Positions 1 to 10,170 of a DNA stretch of 64,000 nt are shown here, piece after piece; position 1 is the stretch's first letter; every line of letters starts with the position of its first letter. The stretch comes from Bacteroidota bacterium. GTDB taxonomy: Bacteria > Bacteroidota > Bacteroidia > Chitinophagales > Chitinophagaceae. Both the position numbers and the translations under genes were made by a program. The notes under the pieces are model-generated. The model was not told where the DNA came from, did no database searches, and saw only the letters and a program-made list of their open reading frames with translations. Location: positions 237,580 through 301,579 of the forward strand of contig JADJZY010000003.1 in the NCBI GenBank assembly GCA_016715505.1, given 5' to 3'.

Positions 1-2
1 CC

Positions 3-1655
3 GTAACAGGAACAGATGCTAATAATTGTAACAATACAAATACAATATCCCTTACTGTAAATCCATTACCCAATGTAAATAGTACACCTGCATTAGCTAC
101 AATTTGCTTTGGTCAATCCATGACCTTGAATGGAACAGGTGCAACTACTTACACATGGAGTGGAGGTGTACTTAATAATATACCATTTACCATTAATAAT
201 TCTACAACGTATACCGTAACCGGCACCGATGCCAATGGCCGTAGCAATACCAATACCAAATTAGTAACTGTTAATCCGCTACCAACAATAAGTGTTTTAC
301 CATCGAATCCTGCTATTTGCCTAAATCAATCTGTAAACCTTACAGCAGGTGGTGGATCATCTTATGTATGGAGCCCGGCTACAGGTTTAAACCAAACCAC
401 AGGTGCGACGGTAAGTGCTAGTCCTACCGGATCCACCTCATATACAATAACTGGTACATCTGTAAATGGTTGTAGCAATACCATAAGCAATACGGTAACT
501 ATAAACCCGCTTCCTGCGCTAAGTGCAACTCCATCAAGTGCCACTATTTGTATTGGTGATAGTGTAACCTTGAATATGAATGGTGCAAATACTTATTCAT
601 GGTTTCCAACAGCAGGTTTAAATCAAAGCACAGGACCCCAAGTTAAGGCAAGTCCTAACACAACTACAACTTACACCATAACAGGAACCAATGCAAATGG
701 CTGTACCAATACAAAAGTTGTTACGGTTACCGTAAATCCTTCGTATAATCGATATGATACTTTAGATCTTTGCCAAGGGATGAGTTATACATTTGGAAGC
801 CAAACTATCACCACATCGGGTAATTATATAAATACGTATCAGTCAGGGTTAAGTTGTGATAGCACGGTGAATCTTCATGTAAAAGTTTACGATAAACCAG
901 TATCGAATTTTTCTTTAGATGAGCATGCATGTGCTAATGAATCTATTCAAATTCAAAGTAATTGGCAGTCCCCACAGGCAAGTTATTTATGGGATGTTGG
1001 AGATGGTATCCTTAGCGGAAACACTCAAGTTGTTAACGTGGTATGGACTATTCCCGGCACTAAAATTGTGTCGTTGGAAGTAGCAACTCAAAGCCCATGT
1101 ATGCCTGAAAAATTCATAGATACAATTGAGGTACATCAACCGCAAGCTAATATTAAAGTATCCGATGCAGATACTTTCTTCTGTATTTATGATCAGGTCA
1201 AATTACAAACACCGAATTTAAATGGATATAGCTACCTCTGGTCTCCAGCTACTTATTTTAATTCAAAATCCTACATCGCCGAAGGTGTAGTAAAAGAACC
1301 TGTAAGCGTAAAAGTAAATGTAAAGGATCAATGGGGCTGCGAAGCAGAAGATAGCAAATACCTGAATGTGCAACCATGCTGCAATGCTTATTTGCCTAAT
1401 TCATTTACACCCAATGGCGATGGGCTCAACGATATTTTCCGAATTATAGGCGAGGGCAACTATCATGTTTTGGATTTTTATGTAGCTAATCGATGGGGAA
1501 ATATTGTATTCCGCACCATCAATCAAAATGAAGGATGGGATGGTAAAATCCAAGGTATAGAACAAAGTACAGACACTTATTATTACTTTTTAAATTATGA
1601 ATGTTCCAATGGTCAAAAGCGTTTCATAAAAGGCGATTTACTGTTATTGAGATAA
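3..1655 (+). CDS. Gliding-motility/T9SS type B sorting-domain adhesin, 5' truncated by window edge
   Basis: The frame is already open at the first bases, so this is the C-terminal end of a larger secreted protein. The first ~230 residues visible are Ig/PKD-like repeats of about 65-75 residues, each with a cysteine (AICL, TICI, TICF) and a YxxxGTxxNGC strand near its end. A further PKD-like part follows (SYLWDVGDG). The last ~90 residues start with LPNSFTPNGDGLND and contain NRWGNIVF and GWDGK, which identify the gliding-motility-associated (CHU/type B) C-terminal domain used by the type IX secretion system to export proteins to the cell surface. Role inferred: surface adhesin or matrix protein. 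The same Ig-like repeat type recurs in the proteins at 4120-9987 and 35437-40712. The true start lies outside the window. Confidence 0.9.
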   Translation, partial: VTGTDANNCNNTNTISLTVNPLPNVNSTPALATICFGQSMTLNGTGATTYTWSGGVLNNIPFTINNSTTYTVTGTDANGRSNTNTKLVTVNPLPTISVLPSNPAICLNQSVNLTAGGGSSYVWSPATGLNQTTGATVSASPTGSTSYTITGTSVNGCSNTISNTVTINPLPALSATPSSATICIGDSVTLNMNGANTYSWFPTAGLNQSTGPQVKASPNTTTTYTITGTNANGCTNTKVVTVTVNPSYNRYDTLDLCQGMSYTFGSQTITTSGNYINTYQSGLSCDSTVNLHVKVYDKPVSNFSLDEHACANESIQIQSNWQSPQASYLWDVGDGILSGNTQVVNVVWTIPGTKIVSLEVATQSPCMPEKFIDTIEVHQPQANIKVSDADTFFCIYDQVKLQTPNLNGYSYLWSPATYFNSKSYIAEGVVKEPVSVKVNVKDQWGCEAEDSKYLNVQPCCNAYLPNSFTPNGDGLNDIFRIIGEGNYHVLDFYVANRWGNIVFRTINQNEGWDGKIQGIEQSTDTYYYFLNYECSNGQKRFIKGDLLLLR

Positions 1656-2181
1656 ATCTGCCCAGTTGGTGGGTGTAAACCAGCATCGTTTACTGAAAAA
1701 ATCAGCGAGTTGGAAAATGGTAGTCTGACACATCTGGTGCATTCAATTTGCGAGGATAAATGCGAGCCTATCGAATCGAAATTTCTGTATCATCAATACA
1801 CAATGATTTTGGTAAAATCAGTGCTGGTAGTAGAGGAGCGACCGGCTACTTCTTATGGTTGGTGAAACCAAATTTTGCAGTTGGAAACCAACAGCAAACA
1901 CGAATAATACCATTTTCATATACGTAATCGCGCTGAATCGGGAAACGTCTATTGACACGGCATTATACCACATATTTTTGGACTACTTTATATATTTCGT
2001 TTTGGTATAAGAAAATCAAATATTTCGGATAATACCGATTACACATTCATAATAGTCAAATTTCGTCTCTGACTCATTGTACTAAATTCATGTAGTATCC
2101 CCGAATGTATGGCTGTAAGTCTTCGTACCTCAGGAACACCCATAATAACGGGGCGGGCTGGCATTTACTACTTCACAACTC
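1656..2181. other. Intergenic stretch without a convincing gene
   Basis: About 520 bases after the adhesin stop hold no open frame with a plausible start, ribosome site or recognisable motif. A short open stretch (about 1660-1862, + strand) lacks an ATG and resembles nothing I can name; it could be a decayed gene fragment. Confidence 0.5.
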
Positions 2182-2344
2182 AAATAGTCTTTGGACTATT
2201 TAGGGGCTGCTGTTTAACGTGGTGGCGCTTGGCGATGGTGGGGGATAAAAAGCACTCAAGTTCAAATTTAAAACTAAAGATAATAGAAAGTTCAATTGCT
2301 CAACCTAGTAGAAAAGCCCCACTTGCGCCAAACGCATGTTAGTG
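2182..2344. repeat. attC-like imperfect palindrome with an adjoining small hairpin and a partial palindromic-element end
   Basis: A perfect small hairpin (AAATAGTC...GACTATTT, 2182-2201) is followed by TAGGGGCTGCTG (2201-2212), which matches the terminal repeat of the dispersed element described below. From GTTTAAC (2212-2218) to GTTAGTG (2338-2344) the two ends are imperfectly complementary. The left arm TAACGTG..GCTTGGCG..GTGGGG pairs with the right arm, which read in reverse complement is TAACATG..TTTGGCG..GTGGGG, with extra unpaired bases on the left. RYYYAAC at the left end, a GTT-type end at the right, about 130 bp total length and bulged arms are the layout of an integron attC recombination site. 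GTTAGTG deviates from the GTTRRRY consensus and no integrase is in the window, so the identification is tentative. Confidence 0.4.
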
Positions 2345-2358
2345 GCTGGCCTTTCATT

Positions 2359-3251
2359 CTATTCGAATGGAGGTATAAAATAGACCCTATTCTTATCGAT
2401 CAAATTTTCTAATTTTTTAGGCTCTGCGATTATAAAACGCTCTTCGTCAATTCCGTTTTTGTCAACTAAATACTTTTTCACAATTTGTGCTTTCAGAACT
2501 GACAATTTCAAATTAGTAGAATAAAATGTCTTCAATACGATTTTGAAGTTAGGGTTATTTCTCATAATACTAACAAATTCATCTAAAGTCTTTTTTGTTT
2601 TTGAATCTAATTGTTTGGTTGAAACAACGACATAATTAATATCGTGTTCTCCTGGCAGATAAAGTTTGCAGCAATACCTCCAGCTATAATTCTTTGCCCT
2701 GATACTGGTTTGTGCATTTGTATATTATAAGATGTAGAATTCATTGCAACATGATAATTTCTTGCTTCTTGATCCAATCCATCGTAGTTAAAAACTAAAA
2801 GTCCATTTTTTGCATTTGAACGGCTCATTATTATTTCAAAATACCCATTGGGATCTGTTGTATATTGATTGTTATTAAATTCAATTGACACATTCTCTAA
2901 TGGCGCGGAATTTTCGCCAGTTATAATTCCACTAATTTTAATTGTATCAGATTTTGAACTTGCCACAATTTCAGTTTCTGTTATTTTATCTGATTGATTT
3001 TGAGCAGATACATTGTGAATTGCAAAAAATGAAATTATAAATGCAAATGTTTTTTCATAATTAAACTTTTTTCTTGGTTGTGATATGTCGTCGACGAACA
3101 ATCTGTTTACTTGGCTTTCATATAATCTACCACATACTTTTTGATGGTTTGGATTAAAATAATTTACAAAATCATTGTTTGTCCAAGTTGTCATATCAAC
3201 TACTTCTCTACAGCATTTTTCACAGTATCTACCTTCATTAGTTTTCTCCAT
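2359..3251 (-). pseudogene. Carboxypeptidase-regulatory-like / OmpA-like membrane-associated protein, frameshifted
   Basis: The first 214 residues (3251-2607) begin with a short cysteine cluster (YCEKCCREVVDMT), a pattern common at the N-terminus of Bacteroidota proteins of this type. A hydrophobic segment ending in SAQ follows, then a carboxypeptidase D regulatory-like domain (ISGIITGENSAPLENVSI, YTTDPNGYFEI). The frame then stops. One extra C near 2660 would restore reading through LPGEHDINYVVVSTK into a second open part (2565-2359) with an OmpA-like helix (LSVLKAQIVKKYLVDKNGI). The gene is therefore best read as one ~297-residue protein with a one-base contraction. Inferred role: envelope protein with a peptidoglycan-associating C-terminus. 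The RNA would run leftward and end near the attC-like palindrome. Confidence 0.65.
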
Positions 3252-3339
3252 AATTTCCCAATTTTCGGAACAAGGGTTTTCTAAATTTAGCTTAATACTT
3301 AATTTTTTTTATTTTTAAATTTTTTTGGGGGCGGCAAAC

Positions 3340-3574
3340 AGGGGGCTATTAACGTGAAAGTAGTTGATATCATTACATTCAAGTGTGAATTTCGCTTTTT
3401 CAAATGCACGGTAATTTCTCATTTCACTTCAATATGCTTGCAGTTCATTTCTTGAATTTCACTTCTCACTGGCATCTTCAACTTTGGCGTCATCGTCCAA
3501 GGGCTGTACGATAGTACTATCCCTTGAACGCTTCCTTAAATTTGAAGCGCCAGTGAGATAACCAGCAGCCCCTA
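3340..3574 (-). repeat. Palindromic MITE-like element, copy A
   Basis: The element ends in CAGCAGCCCCTA on the right; the left end is a slightly eroded version of TAGGGGCTGCTG. Internally it matches the copies at 19563-19807 and 61026-61260. Its right half can fold into a long hairpin (CTCACTGGC near 3464 pairing with GCCAGTGAG near 3549-3557), with an apical stem around GGGCTGTACGATAGTAC. The minus strand keeps an open frame through the right half ending in QPLDDDAKVEDASEK and a stop. The size and TA-flanked inverted ends resemble a non-autonomous transposable element; no transposase is present here. Confidence 0.75.
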
Positions 3575-3604
3575 AATAGTAAATATTTCGACCCAATTTC
3601 TGAT

Positions 3605-3922
3605 TCAATAAAGTGAGGGGCAAAATATAATTTCCGAATAAACATACATGACAAGATATGCCCATCCATAGGAGTTAGACAATCGCTCAACGAAAACGCC
3701 TGTATCATGATGGTTCCAGCCGATTAAATACAAACTTCTTAAGATGGTCCAAGCAAAGTACATCAGCAAAGTCCATCTGATTATCTTTAAAGAGATATTG
3801 AACGGTATTTGACCTTTAGAAATTATATGGGTTATCAGGATAAATAGGAGCGCAATCGGAATCGGTCTGATCAGATTGGTTTCGAAAATTTCATTGAAGT
3901 ATTCGATCATCATTTGTTTCAT
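3605..3922 (-). CDS. Small integral membrane protein of unknown function
   Basis: A 105-residue protein with three or four hydrophobic helices: IPIALLFILITHII, an ISLKIIRWTLLMYFAW segment and YGWAYLVMYVYSEIIF. I do not recognise a family. It ends abruptly (FCPSLY) 31 bp before palindromic element copy A. A one-base change in the TTTTGCCCC tract would carry translation into the element and add its constant tail, so the C-terminus may be altered by the element or by a sequence error. Another small membrane protein at 45284-45616 shares the short string SEIIFC, which is too little to claim homology. Confidence 0.55.
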   Translation of the reverse strand: MKQMMIEYFNEIFETNLIRPIPIALLFILITHIISKGQIPFNISLKIIRWTLLMYFAWTILRSLYLIGWNHHDTGVFVERLSNSYGWAYLVMYVYSEIIFCPSLY

Positions 3923-4074
3923 TCAAAAAGAAGCATCCTTCGCATGCAGCCTAAATTTAAATCCATGTGGAAATCGGCATTTTCCAAATTTTTCTTTTCG
4001 ACAATATCGTTGAAAACAAACATGGGTAAACGGTTATGTACTTCTTCAGGTCAAATCTATTCACAAATAAACAA

Positions 4075-4098
4075 AACCCCGGCAAAAATACCGGGGTT
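4075..4098 (-). terminator. Rho-independent terminator for the 1955-aa adhesin gene
   Basis: AACCCCGG and CCGGGGTT form a perfect 8-bp stem with an 8-base loop, located 21 bp after the stop codon of the adhesin. Read leftward, it is followed by a T-rich tract (TTGTTTATTTG). Confidence 0.8.
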
Positions 4099-4119
4099 GA
4101 TTGGGGTTGATAGTTAGGG

Positions 4120-7100
4120 TTAAGGCGTAACTGCGCCGATAAAATTATTGTTGTTTTGCTCCCAGTATAAGAAGTCTAATCCATCTACGACACCATCTCC
4201 GTTTAAGTCGGTTGAATAATAACCTGAAGCAAAAATGTTGTTGTCTGTTTCCCATTCATTATAGTCTAATCCGTCAATCACATCATCCTGATTGATATCT
4301 CCGCAATACATGGCCCAAATACCAGGTCCTACCGATACCTGATTCGATCCAAAAGCCTGAGCAGCAGCCGTAGTAAAATCATAGGTGAGGGATGGGGTCA
4401 TCACGATAGGATTCGCACTCCAAAGTTCAACACCGTTGCGATGTTTCAACACGATATAATAACTCTGTCCTAATATGTTTAAGTAGGTTGCAGTCAATGT
4501 ACCATTCATTAAAATGGGTCGGATGGTTGTTGATGCTAAAGCATAAGGTGGGGTTGGGTTATGTAATTCAATCGAAATATTGTCGCACTGATTGGGTACG
4601 GATGGCGTTTGTCCCTGATTGATTAATACAGGCTGCATACTACCTGCACCTGCGTAATAACCTTCCATAAAGGCTTTCACGGTTAAGTTGGTGGCACACA
4701 GCGAAACTGTGATGGTTCGGGTGGATGTGGCAGTGCATCCGTTGGTGGCATTGGTTCCGGTAACGGTATAGGTTGTTGTACTAGCCGGAGATACCGTAAT
4801 ACTTGCTCCGCTCAGGGAACCGGGTTGCCAGGTATAACTCGATGCACCCGTAGCAGTAATGGTAGTGGAGCTGCCCGTACAAATGGATGTTGAAGTAGCG
4901 GATGTATTCACCGTTGGTGCTGTTTTATTGACATTTACAATCACCACATCCGAAGCGGTACAACCATTGGCAGTCGTGGTAACGGTTACTGTGTAATTCG
5001 TGGTAGATGCCGGATTTGCAGTAGGTTGAGCCACATTGGTGGCCGATAATCCTGAGGCCGGCAACCAGGCATAACTTCGTCCGGCAACTGCGGCTGTTCC
5101 TATGGTATTGCTGGGTGTGCTACAAGTATTGGTTTTGTCGGCACCGGCATTGGCGGTTGGCGGCGTTTTATTCACGGTTACAATCACCACATCTGTTGCA
5201 GTACATCCGTTTGCTGTATTGGTAACAGTTACGGTGTAATTGGTGGTAGCAGCCGGATTGGCCACAGGTTGCGCCATGGTGCTTGAACTCAGACCGGTGG
5301 CTGGTGCCCAACTATAGGTATTGCCCACAACAGAAGCCGTGCCAATGGTGTTGCTAGGTGTTGTACAGGTATTGGTTTTATCTACACCGGCATTCGCTGT
5401 TGGGGGTGTTTTATTTACGGTAACGAGTACTGCATCGCTTGCGGTACAACCGGTAGCAGTGGTGGTTGCTGTCACCGTATAGGTTGTGGTTGCAGCCGGA
5501 TTTGCAATGGGTTGTGCGATATTACTTGCCGATAAACCGGTGGCAGGTAACCAATTATAAGTGGTACCGCCAATTGCCGCAGTGCCTATGGAATTGCTAG
5601 GTGTTGTACACGTATTGATTTTGTCGGCACCTGCATTCACAACCGGTACTGGATTCACTGTAATTGTTTTAGTGGCAGTGGTGATACATCCCGTTGCACT
5701 TGTTCCGGTAATGGTATAGGTCGTAGTCGTGGCTGGAGTAAGTACCACTGATGTTCCGCTTAAATTACCCGGTTGCCAGTTGTAAGTAGCTGCACCCGAA
5801 GCGGTGAGTGTGGTAGAAGTTCCTGCGCAAACGGTAGATGCGGAGGCAGATACCGTCGTAATTTGCCATGAATTGGCAGCACTGGTTGTTGCCAAAGCAA
5901 ATACGCCATAGCTAGTCGTTGTGCCTGATTGGGTAACGGTACCTAATGCAGCTGTACCGGATGTTCCTGTGTATCCTAAATTATTCCATTGCGTGCCATT
6001 CCAGCGTGCCACGGCCATTCCGGGTAGACTACCAATCACCGAATTGGCACATGGAATACTCCAACCTAAAGAAACAGTTTCAGAATTGATACCTGCAATT
6101 TGATTTAATGTCCAGTAATGATATGGCGCTATTTGTAATAATGCGGCATCTTTTGATGTAACATTGTAGCCATCATCACTTGGATGTTTTAAAATAATAC
6201 AAGCTTGAAAAGAATCGGTTGCTAAAGCAGGTGCTGTTATTGCCAAAGGATGATAACCGATGCCATTCCCCAAAGGGAAAGTAAAAATATCATTCCCTGC
6301 TTTTGTAACACAACCTATTACATGACTATTATCTGAAGCACTATTATGATTGATATTATCAGGAAAAATTAGTGGGTTTGATGTTGTCGAATTAATATAG
6401 CCTGTTAAAAATGCACATGAAGTGGTAATCCTCACGGGTTTATTTAAGGTTACTCTGGCAGCCGCCGATTTATTCAAAATCATTTTCTGAATATCGATGG
6501 CACCTGTTCCTAATTGATCAATGTTGGTATTAGTGCTTCCAATAAATTTAATCAACTCGGTATTAATGGGTAATGCTGCTGAATTATTCAGTACAAAATT
6601 TCCAGCATAAGAGTTTGTATCAGCAGTACCTATGTTCATTGCACCATTTAAACGAGTGTAAGTAACATTTCCCAAATAAGTACTACCGCTATTCACGGCA
6701 GTACCATCATTAAAAATATTTGACCCATTTATGATGATATTACTGGTTCCATTTATTGTATTGTTTCGAAAACTCGTAATGTATCCGCCAGTATAGGTTA
6801 CATCATCAGCCCATGAAAAATTTCCGGTTATTTGGTTATTATGAAAATAGGCAAATTGATTCGCATATCCCAAGAAACTGAAGGATGTAACTAACAATGA
6901 ATCTTGTTGTATATCGGGTGCCAGTGTGGTTGAAACTGAAATACTTCCGCCGTTGGTCAGGTTTTGGATCCGACTCATGGAAAAAGCACTTGACAGATTT
7001 TGCGTTACATTCATATTAATGGTTCCTGCAATACTTGTCTTTGTTGCAAGTGTACCTAAATCAGAGCCCCCGGCATTATTTTTAGTATAAGAAAAGTTAC

Positions 7101-9987
7101 CGCCAATGGTTGCACCATTTCCAAACAAACTGGTATAACCCCCTATTGTTCTATTTACTGTTAGATTACCTGTATAAATTGTTTTAGAATTTACACTGGT
7201 GTATAAAGAGCCGCTTCCATTGCAATTATAGGTTACATTCCCATTAAATGTATTGGGCAATGCAGAATTGGACTCCAAAAAAGTATTGGTGCCAAGAATC
7301 GTTATGGTAGAGTTGCCGTTAATGGTGCTATTTCGAAATTGTGTATTGAATCCACCAGTATAACTTGCAGAATCGCTCCAAGTTAAATTTCCGGTCAGCT
7401 GATTATTATAGAAATAGGCAAATTGATTCGCATATCCTGTGAGACTAAAGGATGTAACTAATAGAGAATCCTGTTGAATATCTGGCGCCTGTATATTTAG
7501 AATAGAAGGACTTCCTCCATTGGTCAGGTTTTGAATTCGACTCAATGAAAAAGGGCTGGTGAGGTTTTGCGTTACATTCAAATTGATGGTTCCGCCTATG
7601 CTGGTTTTGCTTGAAAGGGTTCCTAGATCTGATCCACCTCCGGCATTTTTTGTATAGGAGAAATTACCTGAAATAGTTGCCGCATTTCCAAACAAGCTGG
7701 TATAACCTGCGGCTGTTCGGTTTACAGTATAGTTGCCATTAATTATTGATTTGCCCTGATAACTTGTATAAACATTGCCGGAACCTGCAATGTTAAACGT
7801 TAAATTACCATTGTACAAATTGGCTTGGGTAATGGCTTCATAAACATGATTGGTACCATTGCTATTAACCACCGTATTCCCTGTGATGGTATTATTTCTC
7901 ATCTGCGTATTGTAACCACCGGTATACCCAGCCGCATCTGTCAGCGTTAAATTACCTGTTAATTGATTATTATACAAGTATAAATAATTACTACCGCCAT
8001 ATCCATTCACGGTAAATGAAGTAACCAAGAGTGAATCTTGCTGAATATTAGGTGCTTGGGTATTCGTAATAGAAACACTACCGCCATTGGTTAAATTTTG
8101 GATACGTGACAATGAAAAAACGTCGGCTGTAGTTTGCGTAATATTAATACTGAAGGTACCACCTACACTCGTCTTACTGCCTAATGTTCCTAAATCAGAG
8201 CCACCGGCTGCATTTTTTGTAAATGAAAAATTACCTGTAATGTTGGCTGCATTGCCAAACAAACTTGTATAACCTGCTGCACTTCGATTAACCGTATAAT
8301 TACCAGTAATGGTTGACTTGCCCTGATAACTTGTGTAAAAATTGCCATTCCCAAAAATATCTATCGTTAAATTGCCATTATAGGTATTGGCAAGTTGGTA
8401 TGCCTCATAAAACGCATTAACACTAGTGGTAGTATAGGATTTAAAATTTGTATTACCAGTAATGGTACTATTTCTAATTCTGGTGTCATAACCGCTGGTA
8501 TAACTTGTACTGTCGGCAATGGTAAGGTGACCTGTAAGCTGGTTATTTAAAAAATACCCATAAGCACTGCCTCTGTAAGATACGATGTTTAAGGAATCTA
8601 CCTTTAAGCTATCGCTTTGCACATCAAAGCCTCTGGAGTTATGTACATTAATTTTTCCACCCGGTGTTTGATTGATCAAACGATACATTTCGAATCGACC
8701 AATCGGCGAAAGGTTCACATTCATGTTCACGGTGCCTGAAATAGAAGTTAGATTGGTTATGTTCCCTAAATCATTATCGCCACTCGCGGTATTGTTATAC
8801 GTAAAATTACCATTGATGGTTGCGCCGGCCAGAAAGACACGCGTATAACCTGCCACTGTTCTATTAACAGTAAGATTACCATTATAAGTTGACTTAGAAC
8901 CATGACTCAAGTAAAGAGGAGCAACTCCCTGCATGTTAATCACCGTATTGCCATTGAAAGTATTTGCTTGCCCGGCACTTTGCGCTTCATAAAAAGGGCT
9001 GCTTCCTTTAATGGTCACTGTGGTATTTCCAGTAATGGTGTTCAGTCGGAAATACGTTTCATACCCGGTACTATAGGCTATATCATCTTCAATAATAATA
9101 TTCCCATCCAATTTATTTGACAGAAAGTATGCATAGGCATTGCCCTCATAACCTTGCATGGTAAAGGTCGTAACTTTCAAGGTATCATTTTGGATATTGG
9201 GGGCTATCGAATTTTGAATATTGATGGTTCCTCCAGTGGTTGCATTCTTCATACGAAACATTGTAAAACTATTGGGTGTTGGATAAGTAGCTTGGAGGGT
9301 TATAGTACCGCCAATGCTTGTGTTCGCTGAAGAAAAGCCTAAACTTGTCGCACCACCCACCGTATTTTGATAATTGAAATTGCCTGTTACATTTCCACCG
9401 GTACTGAAAAGGCTTGTGCTGCCTGCAACTGTTCTATTCACATTCAAATTGCCATTAAATTGAGAGGCCGTTGATGCCGAAAAGGTGGCATTTAATCCAC
9501 TATTGATATTATAGGTACAATTGCCATTATAGGTATTGGCCGTAGTTCCTTCAGAGAAATTATCACTTCCCGTTAGATTGATGGTGACATGGTCGTTAAA
9601 AACATTGCCATTGATTTGGGTAAAATATCCTCCTGTTGGCGTGGCAATATTCAACACAATATCCGTTGCCGCATTTGTATTGATCCAGGTAATATTGTTA
9701 AAAACATTGTAGTTCGATGTTGTACCGGTTACTGTTAATGTAAACCCATTCACATCCAGGGTATCACCCGAACCGCTCAGAAAAGCAGCCACCGTTGTGT
9801 TGGCCTGAAGTTTGGGGTTATTGGTTGAGGCATTGATGATGACCACTGAACCTGGTCCGGGTACTGAATTCGGAGTCCAGTTAAGCGGGTTGGTCCATAC
9901 GTTGCTGGCAGACCCAGTCCAGATTTGGGCATCCATCGAATGAGCACCTATTACAAGAAGAAATAGGAGGAGAAATTTTTGTTGCAT
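4120..9987 (-). CDS. Giant secreted repeat adhesin with Ig-like domains and dockerin-like C-terminal module
   Basis: Start chosen at the ATG at 9987 because it directly precedes a signal peptide (MQQKFLLLFLLVIGAHS, cleavage near DAQ); an ATG nine codons upstream is also possible. The mature protein has about six imperfect repeats of ~190 residues (roughly residues 60-1180) marked by VNRTAAGYTSLFGNAA, SLSRIQNLTNGG, QDSLLVTSF and YNNQLTGNLT, likely a beta-solenoid. A linker follows with WTLNQIAG and ARWNGTQWNNLG, typical of Bacteroidota surface proteins. Next come five Ig/PKD-like domains (about 1380-1760), then the C-terminal module shared with four other proteins in the window (KHRNGVELWSANP, GDINQDDVIDGLDY, TDLNGDGVVDGLDF). 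Role inferred: exported surface or matrix adhesin. The frame is intact over 5.9 kb. It is transcribed divergently from the kinase at 10171. Confidence 0.9.
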   Translation of the reverse strand: MQQKFLLLFLLVIGAHSMDAQIWTGSASNVWTNPLNWTPNSVPGPGSVVIINASTNNPKLQANTTVAAFLSGSGDTLDVNGFTLTVTGTTSNYNVFNNITWINTNAATDIVLNIATPTGGYFTQINGNVFNDHVTINLTGSDNFSEGTTANTYNGNCTYNINSGLNATFSASTASQFNGNLNVNRTVAGSTSLFSTGGNVTGNFNYQNTVGGATSLGFSSANTSIGGTITLQATYPTPNSFTMFRMKNATTGGTINIQNSIAPNIQNDTLKVTTFTMQGYEGNAYAYFLSNKLDGNIIIEDDIAYSTGYETYFRLNTITGNTTVTIKGSSPFYEAQSAGQANTFNGNTVINMQGVAPLYLSHGSKSTYNGNLTVNRTVAGYTRVFLAGATINGNFTYNNTASGDNDLGNITNLTSISGTVNMNVNLSPIGRFEMYRLINQTPGGKINVHNSRGFDVQSDSLKVDSLNIVSYRGSAYGYFLNNQLTGHLTIADSTSYTSGYDTRIRNSTITGNTNFKSYTTTSVNAFYEAYQLANTYNGNLTIDIFGNGNFYTSYQGKSTITGNYTVNRSAAGYTSLFGNAANITGNFSFTKNAAGGSDLGTLGSKTSVGGTFSINITQTTADVFSLSRIQNLTNGGSVSITNTQAPNIQQDSLLVTSFTVNGYGGSNYLYLYNNQLTGNLTLTDAAGYTGGYNTQMRNNTITGNTVVNSNGTNHVYEAITQANLYNGNLTFNIAGSGNVYTSYQGKSIINGNYTVNRTAAGYTSLFGNAATISGNFSYTKNAGGGSDLGTLSSKTSIGGTINLNVTQNLTSPFSLSRIQNLTNGGSPSILNIQAPDIQQDSLLVTSFSLTGYANQFAYFYNNQLTGNLTWSDSASYTGGFNTQFRNSTINGNSTITILGTNTFLESNSALPNTFNGNVTYNCNGSGSLYTSVNSKTIYTGNLTVNRTIGGYTSLFGNGATIGGNFSYTKNNAGGSDLGTLATKTSIAGTINMNVTQNLSSAFSMSRIQNLTNGGSISVSTTLAPDIQQDSLLVTSFSFLGYANQFAYFHNNQITGNFSWADDVTYTGGYITSFRNNTINGTSNIIINGSNIFNDGTAVNSGSTYLGNVTYTRLNGAMNIGTADTNSYAGNFVLNNSAALPINTELIKFIGSTNTNIDQLGTGAIDIQKMILNKSAAARVTLNKPVRITTSCAFLTGYINSTTSNPLIFPDNINHNSASDNSHVIGCVTKAGNDIFTFPLGNGIGYHPLAITAPALATDSFQACIILKHPSDDGYNVTSKDAALLQIAPYHYWTLNQIAGINSETVSLGWSIPCANSVIGSLPGMAVARWNGTQWNNLGYTGTSGTAALGTVTQSGTTTSYGVFALATTSAANSWQITTVSASASTVCAGTSTTLTASGAATYNWQPGNLSGTSVVLTPATTTTYTITGTSATGCITTATKTITVNPVPVVNAGADKINTCTTPSNSIGTAAIGGTTYNWLPATGLSASNIAQPIANPAATTTYTVTATTTATGCTASDAVLVTVNKTPPTANAGVDKTNTCTTPSNTIGTASVVGNTYSWAPATGLSSSTMAQPVANPAATTNYTVTVTNTANGCTATDVVIVTVNKTPPTANAGADKTNTCSTPSNTIGTAAVAGRSYAWLPASGLSATNVAQPTANPASTTNYTVTVTTTANGCTASDVVIVNVNKTAPTVNTSATSTSICTGSSTTITATGASSYTWQPGSLSGASITVSPASTTTYTVTGTNATNGCTATSTRTITVSLCATNLTVKAFMEGYYAGAGSMQPVLINQGQTPSVPNQCDNISIELHNPTPPYALASTTIRPILMNGTLTATYLNILGQSYYIVLKHRNGVELWSANPIVMTPSLTYDFTTAAAQAFGSNQVSVGPGIWAMYCGDINQDDVIDGLDYNEWETDNNIFASGYYSTDLNGDGVVDGLDFLYWEQNNNNFIGAVTP

Positions 9988-10131
9988 AGCAGATTGGTTT
10001 ATGATTGTATTCAATTGTTGATTGTATTTCGATGTACAAAAATCTCTCTAAGCCTTTCGCTTATCAATACTCAATTTGTAGTATCACGGGTATTTTCGGT
10101 ATATCAGGGCCATTTAATGAGGTCAGGCGAT

Positions 10132-10139
10132 TATCTTTG
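10132..10139 (+). promoter_or_regulatory. Bacteroidota -7 promoter box for the sensor kinase
   Basis: TATCTTTG fits the Bacteroidota TAnnTTTG consensus, 31 bases before the ATG at 10171. A clear -33 TTG was not found. Confidence 0.5.
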
Positions 10140-10170
10140 AATCACTCAAGTTCCTACCAATCAATTCTTT

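Noticed and set aside
2109..2342. Open frame of 77 codons across the attC-like palindrome
   Set aside because: It runs through repeat arms and has no recognisable protein features; the palindrome explains the sequence.
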